Made by a program: the position numbers and the translations under genes
Part shown: in pieces, positions 36,036 through 44,760 of the stretch
How positions within the stretch are numbered: the first letter of the stretch is position 1
Layout of the letters: each line of letters begins with the position of its first letter
Notes under the pieces: generated by a model
Told to the model about the DNA's origin: nothing
The model's database searches: none
The model's input: the letters and a program-made list of their open reading frames with translations, nothing else
Source: an uncultured Alphaproteobacteria bacterium
Lineage (GTDB): Bacteria > Pseudomonadota > Alphaproteobacteria > HIMB59
Length of the DNA stretch: 64,000 nucleotides
Assembly (NCBI GenBank): GCA_902527545.1
Contig: CABZPR010000001.1
Span: forward strand, 1-64,000
Reading direction: 5' to 3'

Positions 36036-36908
36036 TCAAAAATCAGCTAAAAGTTGTTTTAAACCTTGAGTTCCTGTTTTAATTTTATAGAGATTGCCGT
36101 CAGCACTATCGTTATTTGGATCTGCTCTTAAAGAGGTCACATAAAGACATGATAAATCAGAATTTCCAAATGTTACACAAGTAGGTGTGCTAGTAGGGAG
36201 ATCAATTTTTTCAATGATTTTGCCATTTTTTGTATCAATACATATAATACATTTTCCCCTAACCCTTGCTGACCAATAGTTATCATCAATATCCAAAGTG
36301 GCACCATCTGGTTCTCCAACATCTTTGAAAATCATATTTGACTCTAATTCAATTAGTTTTTTAAAATCTTGATTGTAGCTAAATTTTTGTATCCGACCAG
36401 TTGGGGTGTCTGCAAAATACATAATATTATCCTTTTGAGAGAAGGCTAGTCCATTAGAGACAGTAATATTTGATAAGAGATGAGTTAAGGACAAGTCTGG
36501 AGCAAGTCTGTAAAGATTTGCAATAGGTTTTCTATTTAATTTATCTGGATCTTCATTATAAGTCCCAAATACAATTCCACCATATGGATCTACTTTTGCA
36601 TCATTTATTCGTGTCTTTTTAATACTAACTTCAACGTCACATATTTTTTCAAAAGATGAAAAATTTTGATTAGAGATTGCAATAAACTTTGGAAATCCAA
36701 TTATAAATCCATCTTTTTTTCTTGGTAAAATAAAACCAGCTCTATCTGGTAAATTAAATTTAAAACTTTGATTACTCTCATCAAGTTTCCAAATTGTTTT
36801 ACCTTCGATATCTGTCCAAATTAAGCAATTTTCTTTCGAGTCCCAAAAACAACTTTCTCCAATATGGTTTTTACAGTCTAGAGCTATTGAAACCTTATTT
36901 ATATTCAT
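36036..36908 (-). CDS. SMP-30/gluconolactonase family lactone hydrolase
   Basis: Six-bladed beta-propeller of 290 residues that hydrolyses sugar lactones. Seen: the metal-binding HIGESCFWD near residue 15, TRINDAKVDPYGGIVFG with the conserved N and D, VSNGLAFS and GEPDGATLDIDDNYWSARV near the C-terminal metal site. No signal peptide, so cytoplasmic. Last gene of the long minus-strand operon, 35 bases after the PQQ-type dehydrogenase; a periplasmic dehydrogenase making a lactone and a lactonase opening it fit together. Confidence 0.88.
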   Translation of the reverse strand: MNINKVSIALDCKNHIGESCFWDSKENCLIWTDIEGKTIWKLDESNQSFKFNLPDRAGFILPRKKDGFIIGFPKFIAISNQNFSSFEKICDVEVSIKKTRINDAKVDPYGGIVFGTYNEDPDKLNRKPIANLYRLAPDLSLTHLLSNITVSNGLAFSQKDNIMYFADTPTGRIQKFSYNQDFKKLIELESNMIFKDVGEPDGATLDIDDNYWSARVRGKCIICIDTKNGKIIEKIDLPTSTPTCVTFGNSDLSCLYVTSLRADPNNDSADGNLYKIKTGTQGLKQLLADF

Positions 36909-36943
36909 CTCAAAATAATCTTTATTTAGAACATAGATAATAT

Positions 36944-38026
36944 TTAGGGTTTAAGAACAAATAAATTTGAGTCCCTTTCATCTGCGATAACATATATATT
37001 GCCTTGTTGATCTATCTCTAAATCTCTTACTCTTCCAATTTTATCTTTAAAAATTATCTCCTCTTTAACAAATATATTATCTTTTCTGTGTAAAACAGAA
37101 AGGTATTGATATTTTAGTGAAGATACTAAGAGTGAATTTTCCCACTCTGGAAAGGCATCTCCATGATAAAACTTAATACCACTTACTGCTATTGATGGCA
37201 CCCAAATAAAATCAGGTTTTATAAATCCAGGCTCCCACGCATTACCGTCGCCTATTTTAGTCCCTGAGTAATTGGTTCCACCCCAACCTATTTTTTTCCA
37301 ACCATAATTTGATCCACTTACAACTTTTCCTATGAAGTCGCCCCCTTTGGGTCCATGATTAGATATATAAATTGAATTTGTTTGAGGATCCAATGTCATC
37401 CCTTGAGGGTTTCTAACACCAATTTGGTATAACTCAGGTAACCAGTTATTGCCTGAAATGAAAGGATTATCATCTGGTAATTCCCCATTTTTGTGAATTC
37501 TGATTATGGCACCAATAGAGTTTGAAAAGTCTTGGGCAATCATACCCTTGCCTCTTTCCCCTATACTAGCATAAAGATAATCATCAAGAATTTCTATTCG
37601 TGAACCAAAATGCTTACCATTACTGAAGTATGGTAATGCTTCATAAATAAGTTGTTCATTTATGAGGATATTGTTTTTAAGCTCAGCGCGATAAATGGCA
37701 GTAGTGTATTTACCATTTTTTTTAATAGAACCAGTGACCCATATAATATTTTTATCACTTACTATATCTAGAAGTCCTCCTTGTCCATGTTGAACAAAGG
37801 GAATTTTATGATCAATTTTTATTTTTGTATAATCATTTGTGTTAACAAGATAAATTTCACCTGATTTTTGCGTGATCAATAACTGATTTTCCGTCCAGCT
37901 CATTCCCCAAGGATTGTTTAAAGATACTGGTGTTTTCTCTAAGGTTATAGAATACGTGTATGCACTAAAAAATAATAGACAAAATGTAAATAAAGAAGTT
38001 TTTTTAAATGAGTTTATTATCTTCAT
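36944..38026 (-). CDS. PQQ-dependent aldose sugar dehydrogenase (Asd/YliI type)
   Basis: Periplasmic soluble quinoprotein, 360 residues, six-bladed propeller. Signal peptide ~1-27. Family landmarks: NNPWGMSW, RIEILDDYLYASIGERGK, GVRNPQGMTLDP, SNHGPKGGDFI and VAVSGIKFYHGDAFPEW-like blade edges. It oxidises an aldose or polyol to a lactone with PQQ and passes electrons onward. No pqq biosynthesis genes are in the window. The gene overlaps the upstream ATPase by 23 bases, so it is fixed in the transporter operon; substrate oxidation in the periplasm may precede uptake. Confidence 0.85.
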   Translation of the reverse strand: MKIINSFKKTSLFTFCLLFFSAYTYSITLEKTPVSLNNPWGMSWTENQLLITQKSGEIYLVNTNDYTKIKIDHKIPFVQHGQGGLLDIVSDKNIIWVTGSIKKNGKYTTAIYRAELKNNILINEQLIYEALPYFSNGKHFGSRIEILDDYLYASIGERGKGMIAQDFSNSIGAIIRIHKNGELPDDNPFISGNNWLPELYQIGVRNPQGMTLDPQTNSIYISNHGPKGGDFIGKVVSGSNYGWKKIGWGGTNYSGTKIGDGNAWEPGFIKPDFIWVPSIAVSGIKFYHGDAFPEWENSLLVSSLKYQYLSVLHRKDNIFVKEEIIFKDKIGRVRDLEIDQQGNIYVIADERDSNLFVLKP

Positions 38027-39077
38027 ATATGCAGCAATGTTCTGCTGGTAATTTTAGAATAACTTTTTCTGACGGTATGTCTAATTCTCTTTTAACTTTT
38101 GCTTTTATTTTAAATGAATCAAAAGACGCTGTAATAAGTTTATAATTTCCAAAATCTTCGACTTCGATTACATCCGCTTCTAATGAATTATCGCTATGTT
38201 CATTTTCGACAGTAATATACTCAGAACGAATTCCTAGTTTTAGATTTTCCGATTTAAAATTGTTAATATTAGTTTGAACTTTGAATGAATTAACACCTAT
38301 ACTAATTTCATTTTTAGAACTTGCGGAACATTTATATAAATTCATTGCAGGTGAACCAATAAAATAACCAACAAATGTTGTTTGAGGTCTCTCAAAAAGG
38401 TCCTTTGGTGATCCTGCCTGCACAACTTCACCTTGATCCATAACTATAATATTATCTGCAAATGTCATAGCCTCATTCTGATCATGAGTTACATATATCA
38501 ATGTTGTCTTGTACTTATCATTTATTTCTTTTAATTTTCTTCTGAGACGAAATTTTAAGTCAGGATCAATAACTGTCAGTGGTTCATCCATTAATATAGC
38601 AGCTACATCCTCCCGAACTAAACCTCTTCCAAGGGAAATCAATTGCTTTTGATCTGCTGTTAATCCTTTTGCTCGATTATTCAAATAATCTTGTAAATTC
38701 AGTATTTCTGCGACCTCTTTGACTTTCCTTTCTATTTGATCCTCAGGAAACTGTCGGCATTTTAAGGGAAAAGCAAGATTTTCGAATACTGTCATTGTTC
38801 CATAAATTACAGGGAATTGAAACACTTGGGCGATGTTTCTTTCTTCAGTAATCATTGAGGTTACTTCTCTTTCATCGAAAAATACTTTTCCATGGGAAGG
38901 ATTTACTAAACCACTCATAATATTTAACATTGTTGTCTTTCCACAACCTGAGGGACCAAGCAGTGCATAACGTCCACCATCTGCCCAAGAAAGAGACATT
39001 TCTTTCAAAGCAAATATTGGGTTGCTTGCATTGGGCTCGTATGTGTGTGCAATATTATCTAAAATTATTTTAGCCAT
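38004..39077 (-). CDS. ABC transporter ATPase (GlpT-like), one of a pair
   Basis: 357-residue nucleotide-binding subunit with C-terminal TOBE domain. Walker A is intact (GPSGCGKTT near 39-47) and Walker B is ILMDEPLTVID. The signature motif is degenerate: where a normal ATPase has LSGGQ this one has LTADQKQLISLGRGLV. The switch histidine in YVTHDQNEAM is kept. Paired, unequal ATPases are usual in the GlpST-type importers of alphaproteobacteria, where one subunit has a weak signature. It overlaps the sister ATPase by one base. Confidence 0.9.
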   Translation of the reverse strand: MAKIILDNIAHTYEPNASNPIFALKEMSLSWADGGRYALLGPSGCGKTTMLNIMSGLVNPSHGKVFFDEREVTSMITEERNIAQVFQFPVIYGTMTVFENLAFPLKCRQFPEDQIERKVKEVAEILNLQDYLNNRAKGLTADQKQLISLGRGLVREDVAAILMDEPLTVIDPDLKFRLRRKLKEINDKYKTTLIYVTHDQNEAMTFADNIIVMDQGEVVQAGSPKDLFERPQTTFVGYFIGSPAMNLYKCSASSKNEISIGVNSFKVQTNINNFKSENLKLGIRSEYITVENEHSDNSLEADVIEVEDFGNYKLITASFDSFKIKAKVKRELDIPSEKVILKLPAEHCCIYEDNKLI

Positions 39078-40150
39078 TATTGTTGATAGGGAGAGTGTCG
39101 GAGATCTCCTGACTCCTCAAACAAATAAATTTTTGATTTATCAAAATTAATTTTTACAACCTCATTTGTGTTATATGTTTTTACTTCTTCAATTGTGGCA
39201 ACACATTTTAAATTATTATTACGTAAGTGAAGAAAAGTCTCTGAACCTGATATTTCAGAAATTTCTACATCAAAAGCAAAACCTTGATCATCAAGATATA
39301 TATCTGTGGCTCTAATGCCCACTAAATACTTTCCATTAGGTACAGACTTGAGTTCATCAGGGATTTGGATTTGAACGCTATCATTCATAATCAAAGAATT
39401 ATCTTGTATAAGACATTTATTGATATTCATTGCAGGGTCATTAGTAATTTCAGCAACTTTAGCAGTTGCAGGATTTTCAAATACATCTTTAGCTGTACCT
39501 GTCTGAAGTATTTTACCTTCATCAATTACAATAATATCGCCGTTGAGTTGCATCGCCTCTAAAGGATCTGTGCTAGCATAAATTAAAATTGAGTTTGACT
39601 CGTCAGATACATTAAAAAGTTTTTTAAATTCTTCTCGAAGGCCTTCTCTCAATTTGTAATCAAGGTTAACGAGAGGCTCGTCTAATAAAAGTATTTTAGC
39701 TTTTTTTGCTAAAGACCTTGCGAGAGCTACTCTTTGTTGTTGTCCACCAGATAGTTCTTGAATTTTTCTTGACTCAAAACCGATTAAACCAACTTTTTCC
39801 ATTGCCTCTTGAACTTCTTTTTCAATTAGATTTTCATCCATTTTCCTTTGTTTTAGTGGGAAAGCGACGTTATCTCTGACATTTAAATGCGGATAATTTA
39901 TAAATTGTTGATACACCATCGCTACATTTCTTTTCCAAACAGGAATTGATAAAAAATCTGTATCTTCAAAATTTATAGATCCCGAGTCAGGTGTTTGAAG
40001 ACCAGCAATAGTTTTCAAAAGTGTGGTTTTACCTGATAAAGTTCTACCTAATATCGTGTACATTTTTCCTGAGTCAAATCTCAAACTAATATCATTTAAA
40101 TGATATTCCTCTGTTGGTTTAAAAGAAATATGATTGAGCATTAAAGACAT
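39077..40150 (-). CDS. ABC transporter ATPase (GlpS-like), one of a pair
   Basis: About 357 residues from the ATG at 40150; the frame runs on to 40261 but that part is inside the permease gene, and ATG 40150 overlaps the permease stop (TAATG). The Walker A is unusual, GRTLSGKTT instead of GPSGxGKST, though the GKTT core is kept. The signature is a good LSGGQQQR, Walker B is ILLLDEPLVNLD, and the switch position reads YASTDPLEAM, so the normal histidine is replaced. Thus each of the two sister ATPases carries one damaged half: the heterodimer should have only one fully competent site. Serves the permeases at 40150-41863. Confidence 0.9.
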   Translation of the reverse strand: MSLMLNHISFKPTEEYHLNDISLRFDSGKMYTILGRTLSGKTTLLKTIAGLQTPDSGSINFEDTDFLSIPVWKRNVAMVYQQFINYPHLNVRDNVAFPLKQRKMDENLIEKEVQEAMEKVGLIGFESRKIQELSGGQQQRVALARSLAKKAKILLLDEPLVNLDYKLREGLREEFKKLFNVSDESNSILIYASTDPLEAMQLNGDIIVIDEGKILQTGTAKDVFENPATAKVAEITNDPAMNINKCLIQDNSLIMNDSVQIQIPDELKSVPNGKYLVGIRATDIYLDDQGFAFDVEISEISGSETFLHLRNNNLKCVATIEEVKTYNTNEVVKINFDKSKIYLFEESGDLRHSPYQQ

Positions 40151-40998
40151 TATTTTAAAGCTCCAGATAAATTGCCCTTTGATAAATAACGCTCTACAAT
40201 AAACGCCACGATTATTAACGGTGCAACAGATACAAGTGCTGCTGCAGATAAGCTCCACCAAGGTGTAATTGAAGAATTTAATGCTACAATTTTGACTGGC
40301 AACAACTGTACTTTTGTAAAGGTTAATATAAAAGCAAAGAAAAAATCAATCCAACCAAATATAATACAAAACAAACCTGCTACTAACATACCCGGAACTG
40401 AATTAGGAAGAACAACTTTAAAAAAAGCTTGAAATGGATTGCATCCATCAATTAAAGCTGTTTCATCAATTTCTCTGGGAACACGATTAAAAAAATCAAC
40501 CATAATCCAAACAGCAATTGGCATTAATAAAACAATATAAACTAGAATTAAACCAGCGAGACTATCTAGAAGCCCTAAGGAGCTTAAAAAAATAAAAAAA
40601 GGAATTGACAATACAACAGGTGGCATAATTCTTTGGGATATAAAAAAGAACGTAATATCATTATTTTTAACAATTCCAGCTTTGAAGGTGTAACGAGATA
40701 AAGCGTATGCAGCTAATGTGCCTAAAACAATGCTGATCAAACTTGCTGTTAATGTAACAAAAATACTATTGAAATATGGTCCGATAATATTTATTCCACC
40801 TTGGGAACCGGGCTTAAATAAAACACTCCATCCATCTAACGTTGGTTCAAACTGCAACCAAGGGATATATGTCGCTCCACCTGTCACTGAATTAAAATCC
40901 TTAAAAGAGGTTGATATGGCCCAAAGAAAAGGCGCTATAACAAAGCAAGCCCATAGTACAACAAAGAAATATTTCAAAAATGTATATAATTTAGGCAT
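40150..40998 (-). CDS. Sugar/polyol ABC transporter permease (MalG/GlpQ type)
   Basis: 282 residues, six membrane helices. EAA loop near the C-terminus: EIDETALIDGCNPFQAFFKVVLP. The loop after helix 1 (KDFNSVTGGATYIPWLQFEPTLDGW) is typical of the second CUT1 permease. It lies one base after the partner permease and overlaps the ATPase gene. Substrate specificity rests with the binding protein at 41949. Confidence 0.9.
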   Translation of the reverse strand: MPKLYTFLKYFFVVLWACFVIAPFLWAISTSFKDFNSVTGGATYIPWLQFEPTLDGWSVLFKPGSQGGINIIGPYFNSIFVTLTASLISIVLGTLAAYALSRYTFKAGIVKNNDITFFFISQRIMPPVVLSIPFFIFLSSLGLLDSLAGLILVYIVLLMPIAVWIMVDFFNRVPREIDETALIDGCNPFQAFFKVVLPNSVPGMLVAGLFCIIFGWIDFFFAFILTFTKVQLLPVKIVALNSSITPWWSLSAAALVSVAPLIIVAFIVERYLSKGNLSGALK

Positions 40999-40999
40999 T

Positions 41000-41863
41000 T
41001 TATTCTCTCATCAAAACCTTCGTTAAGACTTTAACAATAATTGTCAAACTTATGATCATGATAATAAGGTACGTAAATGAGGCGGTTGCGGCGTATCCCA
41101 TTTGGAATTCGCGAAGCCCTTTTATGAAAATGAAAAAGCTAGATGTTTCCGTAGACGTGCCCGGACCACCGCTTGTCAAAACAAAAACTGTATCCATAAT
41201 TTTAGAAGCTTCAATAAGTCTTATTATTATTGCACCAATAGATATGGGTGCCATCAAGGGAAAAGTGACATAAATAAATTTTTTAAATGGAGAGGCACCA
41301 TCAACAGCTGCTGCTAAAAAAGGCTCTTTAGGTAAACTTAAAAGTCCAGCCAACATTAATAGGAACATAAACGATGTCCACTGCCAAACTTCTACTACAA
41401 TAATGGAAACTTTTGCTAAACCAGGACTAGATAACCATGGAGGCTGTACTCCAAAAATACTCAGAAAATCATTTAAAGGCCCTAGTGACTCATGAAAAAA
41501 AGTTCTCCAAATAACAGTCATAATTACTGGAGTTGTCATCATAGGAATGAGAAACAAAACTCTAAAAAATCTTTTAAACTTAATGTCCTTCCAGACCATG
41601 TGGGCCAAAGCAAACCCAATTATATATTGAAGAAAAACCGTAGTTATTGCTAAAAAACTTAATCTAAAAAATGACTGCCAAAAACGAGGGTCATCAGTAA
41701 ATAATCGAATATAATTTTTAAGACCTATAAAATCTAATCCAGGATTAAAACTATTCCATCCTGATAAACTTAACCTTACAGTAAAAATTATTGGAAAAAT
41801 TAGTATACCAATTAAAACTATTAAACCTGGGAGTAAAAATACATATTTATGTTTAAAGTTCAT
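41000..41863 (-). CDS. Sugar/polyol ABC transporter permease (MalF/GlpP type)
   Basis: 287 residues with six membrane helices starting YVFLLPGLIVLIGILIFPIIF. The EAA loop reads LPKEPFLAAAVDGASPFKKFIYVTFP. First permease after the binding-protein gene, from which it is separated by 85 bases holding a strong hairpin. Normal length for the family, with no inserts. Confidence 0.9.
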   Translation of the reverse strand: MNFKHKYVFLLPGLIVLIGILIFPIIFTVRLSLSGWNSFNPGLDFIGLKNYIRLFTDDPRFWQSFFRLSFLAITTVFLQYIIGFALAHMVWKDIKFKRFFRVLFLIPMMTTPVIMTVIWRTFFHESLGPLNDFLSIFGVQPPWLSSPGLAKVSIIVVEVWQWTSFMFLLMLAGLLSLPKEPFLAAAVDGASPFKKFIYVTFPLMAPISIGAIIIRLIEASKIMDTVFVLTSGGPGTSTETSSFFIFIKGLREFQMGYAATASFTYLIIMIISLTIIVKVLTKVLMRE

Positions 41864-41898
41864 TCAGTAATAAATATTTTATAAAATTAATCTTTGGG

Positions 41899-41926
41899 GT
41901 GATCGCTCAGTATTATGAGCGATCAC
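41899..41926 (-). other. Stable hairpin after the second binding-protein gene
   Basis: Eleven perfect pairs, GTGATCGCTCA against TGAGCGATCAC, with loop GTATTA, 22 bases after the binding-protein stop and before the permeases. No T-run on the transcribed side, so probably an mRNA stabiliser or partial attenuator that lets the receptor be made in excess. It is also a near-symmetric DNA palindrome, but its place after a coding region favours an RNA role. Confidence 0.7.
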
Positions 41927-41948
41927 TAAGTTAAATCAAATTAATAAT

Positions 41949-43475
41949 TTATAATTCGTTATCTTCCATTTTGACACCAACAGCGTATGCATCTCTAACG
42001 TTATCAGCACCAACTCTATCGAGAATTGATACCCACTCAGCATAAACTTCGTCAAGTGCCTCTTGAGGAGATAATTGTCCTGCTAAAGCTTTTGCCGTTC
42101 CAGTTGCTAGTGCACTGTTGAACTCAAAAGTACCAGGAACTCTTAATGGAAATACTCTGTTAGTACTTTTTTCCATATCAGCAAGTGTGTCGACATATGA
42201 TTGAGCAATGTCTGAATCCCAACCAATTTGTGTCCAAACATCAGCTTTAAAGTCCTCTTCCATAAATGGGTTCACACCAAATCGACCAATTCCGATATCT
42301 GCTTGGTGATTAGCTCCATTTGCAAAGAAGCAAAGATAATCAAAAGCGACATCTTTATTTTCTGACTTTCCTGCAACACCAACTGCCCATCCCCATACGA
42401 AGAAAGGAGCTTGATTATATCTTGCTTCCCAGGCACCCATCCCTCTGTTCCAAACTTTTTCTGCACCAGGAAGTTGTGCGGCACCAACTTGGTTTGCAAT
42501 TGGACTATCTGGTTGCATTGCTGCTACAAAAGCATCGTCCCATGAGAAACTAAATAAGGTCTGGCCTCCACCAAAAGAGTTAATTTCATCTCCTAGACCA
42601 AAGTTAATTCCTCCAGGTGGTACATAGTTAACTGCATCAACCCAATCTGTGAGAGCTTCAACAAATCCAGGGTTATTAATTAATGGTTCCATGGTTTCTA
42701 AATCAAAGAAGAAACCTCCTGGGGTACTCTCATTTTTGGCGTAAGCAACTGAACGAGAATAGAAAGCAGCATACATAAGGTCATCTTTTTTCATAACCTC
42801 AGCAGAACCATATTCTAGCTCTCCGTCACCATCCCAGTCCCAACCATTAAAGTAAGAAGCCATTTCTCCGTACTCTTTCCAAGTTGTTGGAACTTTTAAT
42901 TCCTTACCTGTATCAGCTTTATACTTAGCTTGCATCTCAGGATTATCGATGACGTCTTTTCTATATTTTAAATAGTGTCTGTCACCATCAACTGGATACT
43001 GATACATAACACCGTCCCATGAAGCGATAGCCTTATGTGAGGCTGATACACCATCCATTTGGTCCACATATTCTTGTGGCACAGGCGCTAAATATCTTTT
43101 CCAGTCATTGATAAAGTTTGAAAAACCAAAGACGATATCATATGGGGCCTGACCAGCTTGGAAAGGAACCATTGCCTTTGAGTAAAGGTCACCAGCAGGA
43201 GTATGTGTTACTTCTACTTTAGCACCTGTTAATTTTTCAAACTGCTCAGCGTGAAGAGCGGTTGGCTCTCCCATAACAGGGATAGCGTGTGTATTTATAG
43301 TAAGTGTTCTTCCACTATAGTCTTTTTGAGACATAGACTCATAAGAACACATTCCAGGAATATCTCCTGTAGCAGCGATGTGTGGAAATTGATCTCCCCA
43401 CTTGTCTGCATGTGCAACTTGGCTGCCTATCAAGAGGACAGACGCCAAGGCGCTTATCAAAGTTTTAAGTTTCAT
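41949..43475 (-). CDS. ABC transporter solute-binding protein (GlpV-like, 508 residues)
   Basis: Large periplasmic receptor with signal peptide 1-23 (cut after AHA). At 508 residues it is longer than MalE-type proteins and matches the GlpV-like group that serves the two-ATPase importers. Visible: YSGRTLTINTHAIPVMGEPTAL, GDRHYLKYRKDV, WDWDGDGELEYGS (a possible Asp-rich calcium loop) and FFVWGWAVGV. AGGGAGG ribosome site. Second gene of the operon after the alcohol dehydrogenase. Glycerol, another polyol or an aldose are candidates; the enzymes around it suggest a sugar alcohol. Confidence 0.87.
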   Translation of the reverse strand: MKLKTLISALASVLLIGSQVAHADKWGDQFPHIAATGDIPGMCSYESMSQKDYSGRTLTINTHAIPVMGEPTALHAEQFEKLTGAKVEVTHTPAGDLYSKAMVPFQAGQAPYDIVFGFSNFINDWKRYLAPVPQEYVDQMDGVSASHKAIASWDGVMYQYPVDGDRHYLKYRKDVIDNPEMQAKYKADTGKELKVPTTWKEYGEMASYFNGWDWDGDGELEYGSAEVMKKDDLMYAAFYSRSVAYAKNESTPGGFFFDLETMEPLINNPGFVEALTDWVDAVNYVPPGGINFGLGDEINSFGGGQTLFSFSWDDAFVAAMQPDSPIANQVGAAQLPGAEKVWNRGMGAWEARYNQAPFFVWGWAVGVAGKSENKDVAFDYLCFFANGANHQADIGIGRFGVNPFMEEDFKADVWTQIGWDSDIAQSYVDTLADMEKSTNRVFPLRVPGTFEFNSALATGTAKALAGQLSPQEALDEVYAEWVSILDRVGADNVRDAYAVGVKMEDNEL

Positions 43476-43534
43476 ATATTTCCCTCCCTTAATACTTCGT
43501 TTTTTGCTCAGAACTTAATCTGATAACAAACTTT

Positions 43535-44599
43535 TTATGGTACTAAAACTGCTCTTCCTTTTACAAGACCGTTATTAAGATCATGCAAAGCTTTATTGGC
43601 TTCACTAAGCTTGTACTCCTGCATGGATAACCTTACTAGGTCTTTATTCGCTAATTCCATTAGCTCATAAAGTTCGGACCATGTACCAATTAAATTTCCT
43701 ATGATATTTCTCTCAGAAATAATCATATCAACGGATTTGATTTTAATATCTTCTCCGTAACCAACTATATAATAAGACCCAGTGTTTTTAGTCATACTAA
43801 GACCCATTGAAGTTGAACCTTTTTCTCCTACCATATCGATGACTGCCTCAGCACCAAGACCTTTGGTTAATTCCATAACTCTCTCTACTTCATTGCCATC
43901 AATTAAAACACCATGATCTCCTCCAAGAGGCATAGCATGCTTAAGTGCGGTTTCAGATTTTTCTACAATAATTATATTCGCAGCACACATTGCTTTTAAA
44001 CATTGGATGGCTATGTGACCCAAACCACCAGCACCTATTACAACACAGTTCTCACCTGGTAAAAGATGTCTTGTTGCTTTTTTTGCAACACGATATGCTG
44101 TTAAACCGGCATCAGAAAATGGTGCAACATCCTTAGGGGTTAATGTGTTAGGAATCTTGATGAGATTTCTTACACTTGTTTTTAATAATTCAGAGTATCC
44201 ACCTTCTTTAACATTTAATCCTGGAAAAATTCCGTTCTCGGCGTGAGTGTCTAGACCTTTTCTACAACTTAAACAAGTACCATTGGTTCCAGAGATAATT
44301 GGATGGAGAATAACTGAGTCACCTTTTTTAAATCCCTCTACATCACTTCCAACTTCCTCAATCCATCCAGCGTTTTCGTGACCCATTACACATGGTAAAA
44401 GTTTATCATCAGGGTCCTGAATATGTCTCCACTCACCTTCGATGACATGTAAATCTGTTCTACAGACGCCTGCCGCTCCAATTTTAACAATGACGTCAGA
44501 TGCCTTTTCAAGTTTTGGGTTTGGAACTTCCTCTTCCTTTACCCAAACGTCCTGTTTCATCTCAGGGTCATAGCTATGTAATACTTGTGCTTTCATCAA
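43535..44599 (-). CDS. Zinc-dependent NAD(P) alcohol dehydrogenase
   Basis: Medium-chain dehydrogenase, 354 residues. Catalytic zinc ligands: GVCRTDLHVIEG (Cys) and GHENAG (His-Glu). The structural-zinc lobe is reduced: only TCLSC is seen where the usual four cysteines stand. The cofactor fold has VIGAGGLGHIAIQ. A GGAGGAATT ribosome site precedes the ATG. It is the first gene of the eight-gene minus-strand unit and lies opposite the AcoR-like regulator, a common pairing of this regulator family with alcohol metabolism. Confidence 0.9.
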   Translation of the reverse strand: MMKAQVLHSYDPEMKQDVWVKEEEVPNPKLEKASDVIVKIGAAGVCRTDLHVIEGEWRHIQDPDDKLLPCVMGHENAGWIEEVGSDVEGFKKGDSVILHPIISGTNGTCLSCRKGLDTHAENGIFPGLNVKEGGYSELLKTSVRNLIKIPNTLTPKDVAPFSDAGLTAYRVAKKATRHLLPGENCVVIGAGGLGHIAIQCLKAMCAANIIIVEKSETALKHAMPLGGDHGVLIDGNEVERVMELTKGLGAEAVIDMVGEKGSTSMGLSMTKNTGSYYIVGYGEDIKIKSVDMIISERNIIGNLIGTWSELYELMELANKDLVRLSMQEYKLSEANKALHDLNNGLVKGRAVLVP

Positions 44600-44649
44600 T
44601 TCCTCCCAAAAATAACATTCATTAAACTATAAAAAGTCCACAGATCCAA

Positions 44650-44717
44650 TGTTCAAAATTGATGCATACTCTTGTTTAAAAGAAAAAAATCAAAAAATTG
44701 TCCATTTTTTGAACAAT
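44650..44717. promoter_or_regulatory. Candidate AcoR-type binding sites in the divergent gap
   Basis: In the 161-base gap between the alcohol dehydrogenase and the regulator there is TGTTCAA at 44651-44657. At 44697-44717 stands an imperfect inverted repeat with arms ATTGTCC and GAACAAT (one mismatch pair). The shared TTGTTCAA-like half-site in three copies suggests binding by the Fis-type HTH protein next door, for control of both directions. Identified by eye only. Confidence 0.45.
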
Positions 44718-44760
44718 CTTAGAAGTTGTAATAATTTTATGAAATTGCTAATTTTCAAAA

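Noticed and set aside
40151-40261. N-terminal extension of the GlpS-like ATPase
   Set aside because: It lies wholly inside the permease gene in another frame; the ATG at 40150 overlaps the permease stop in the way typical of this genome.
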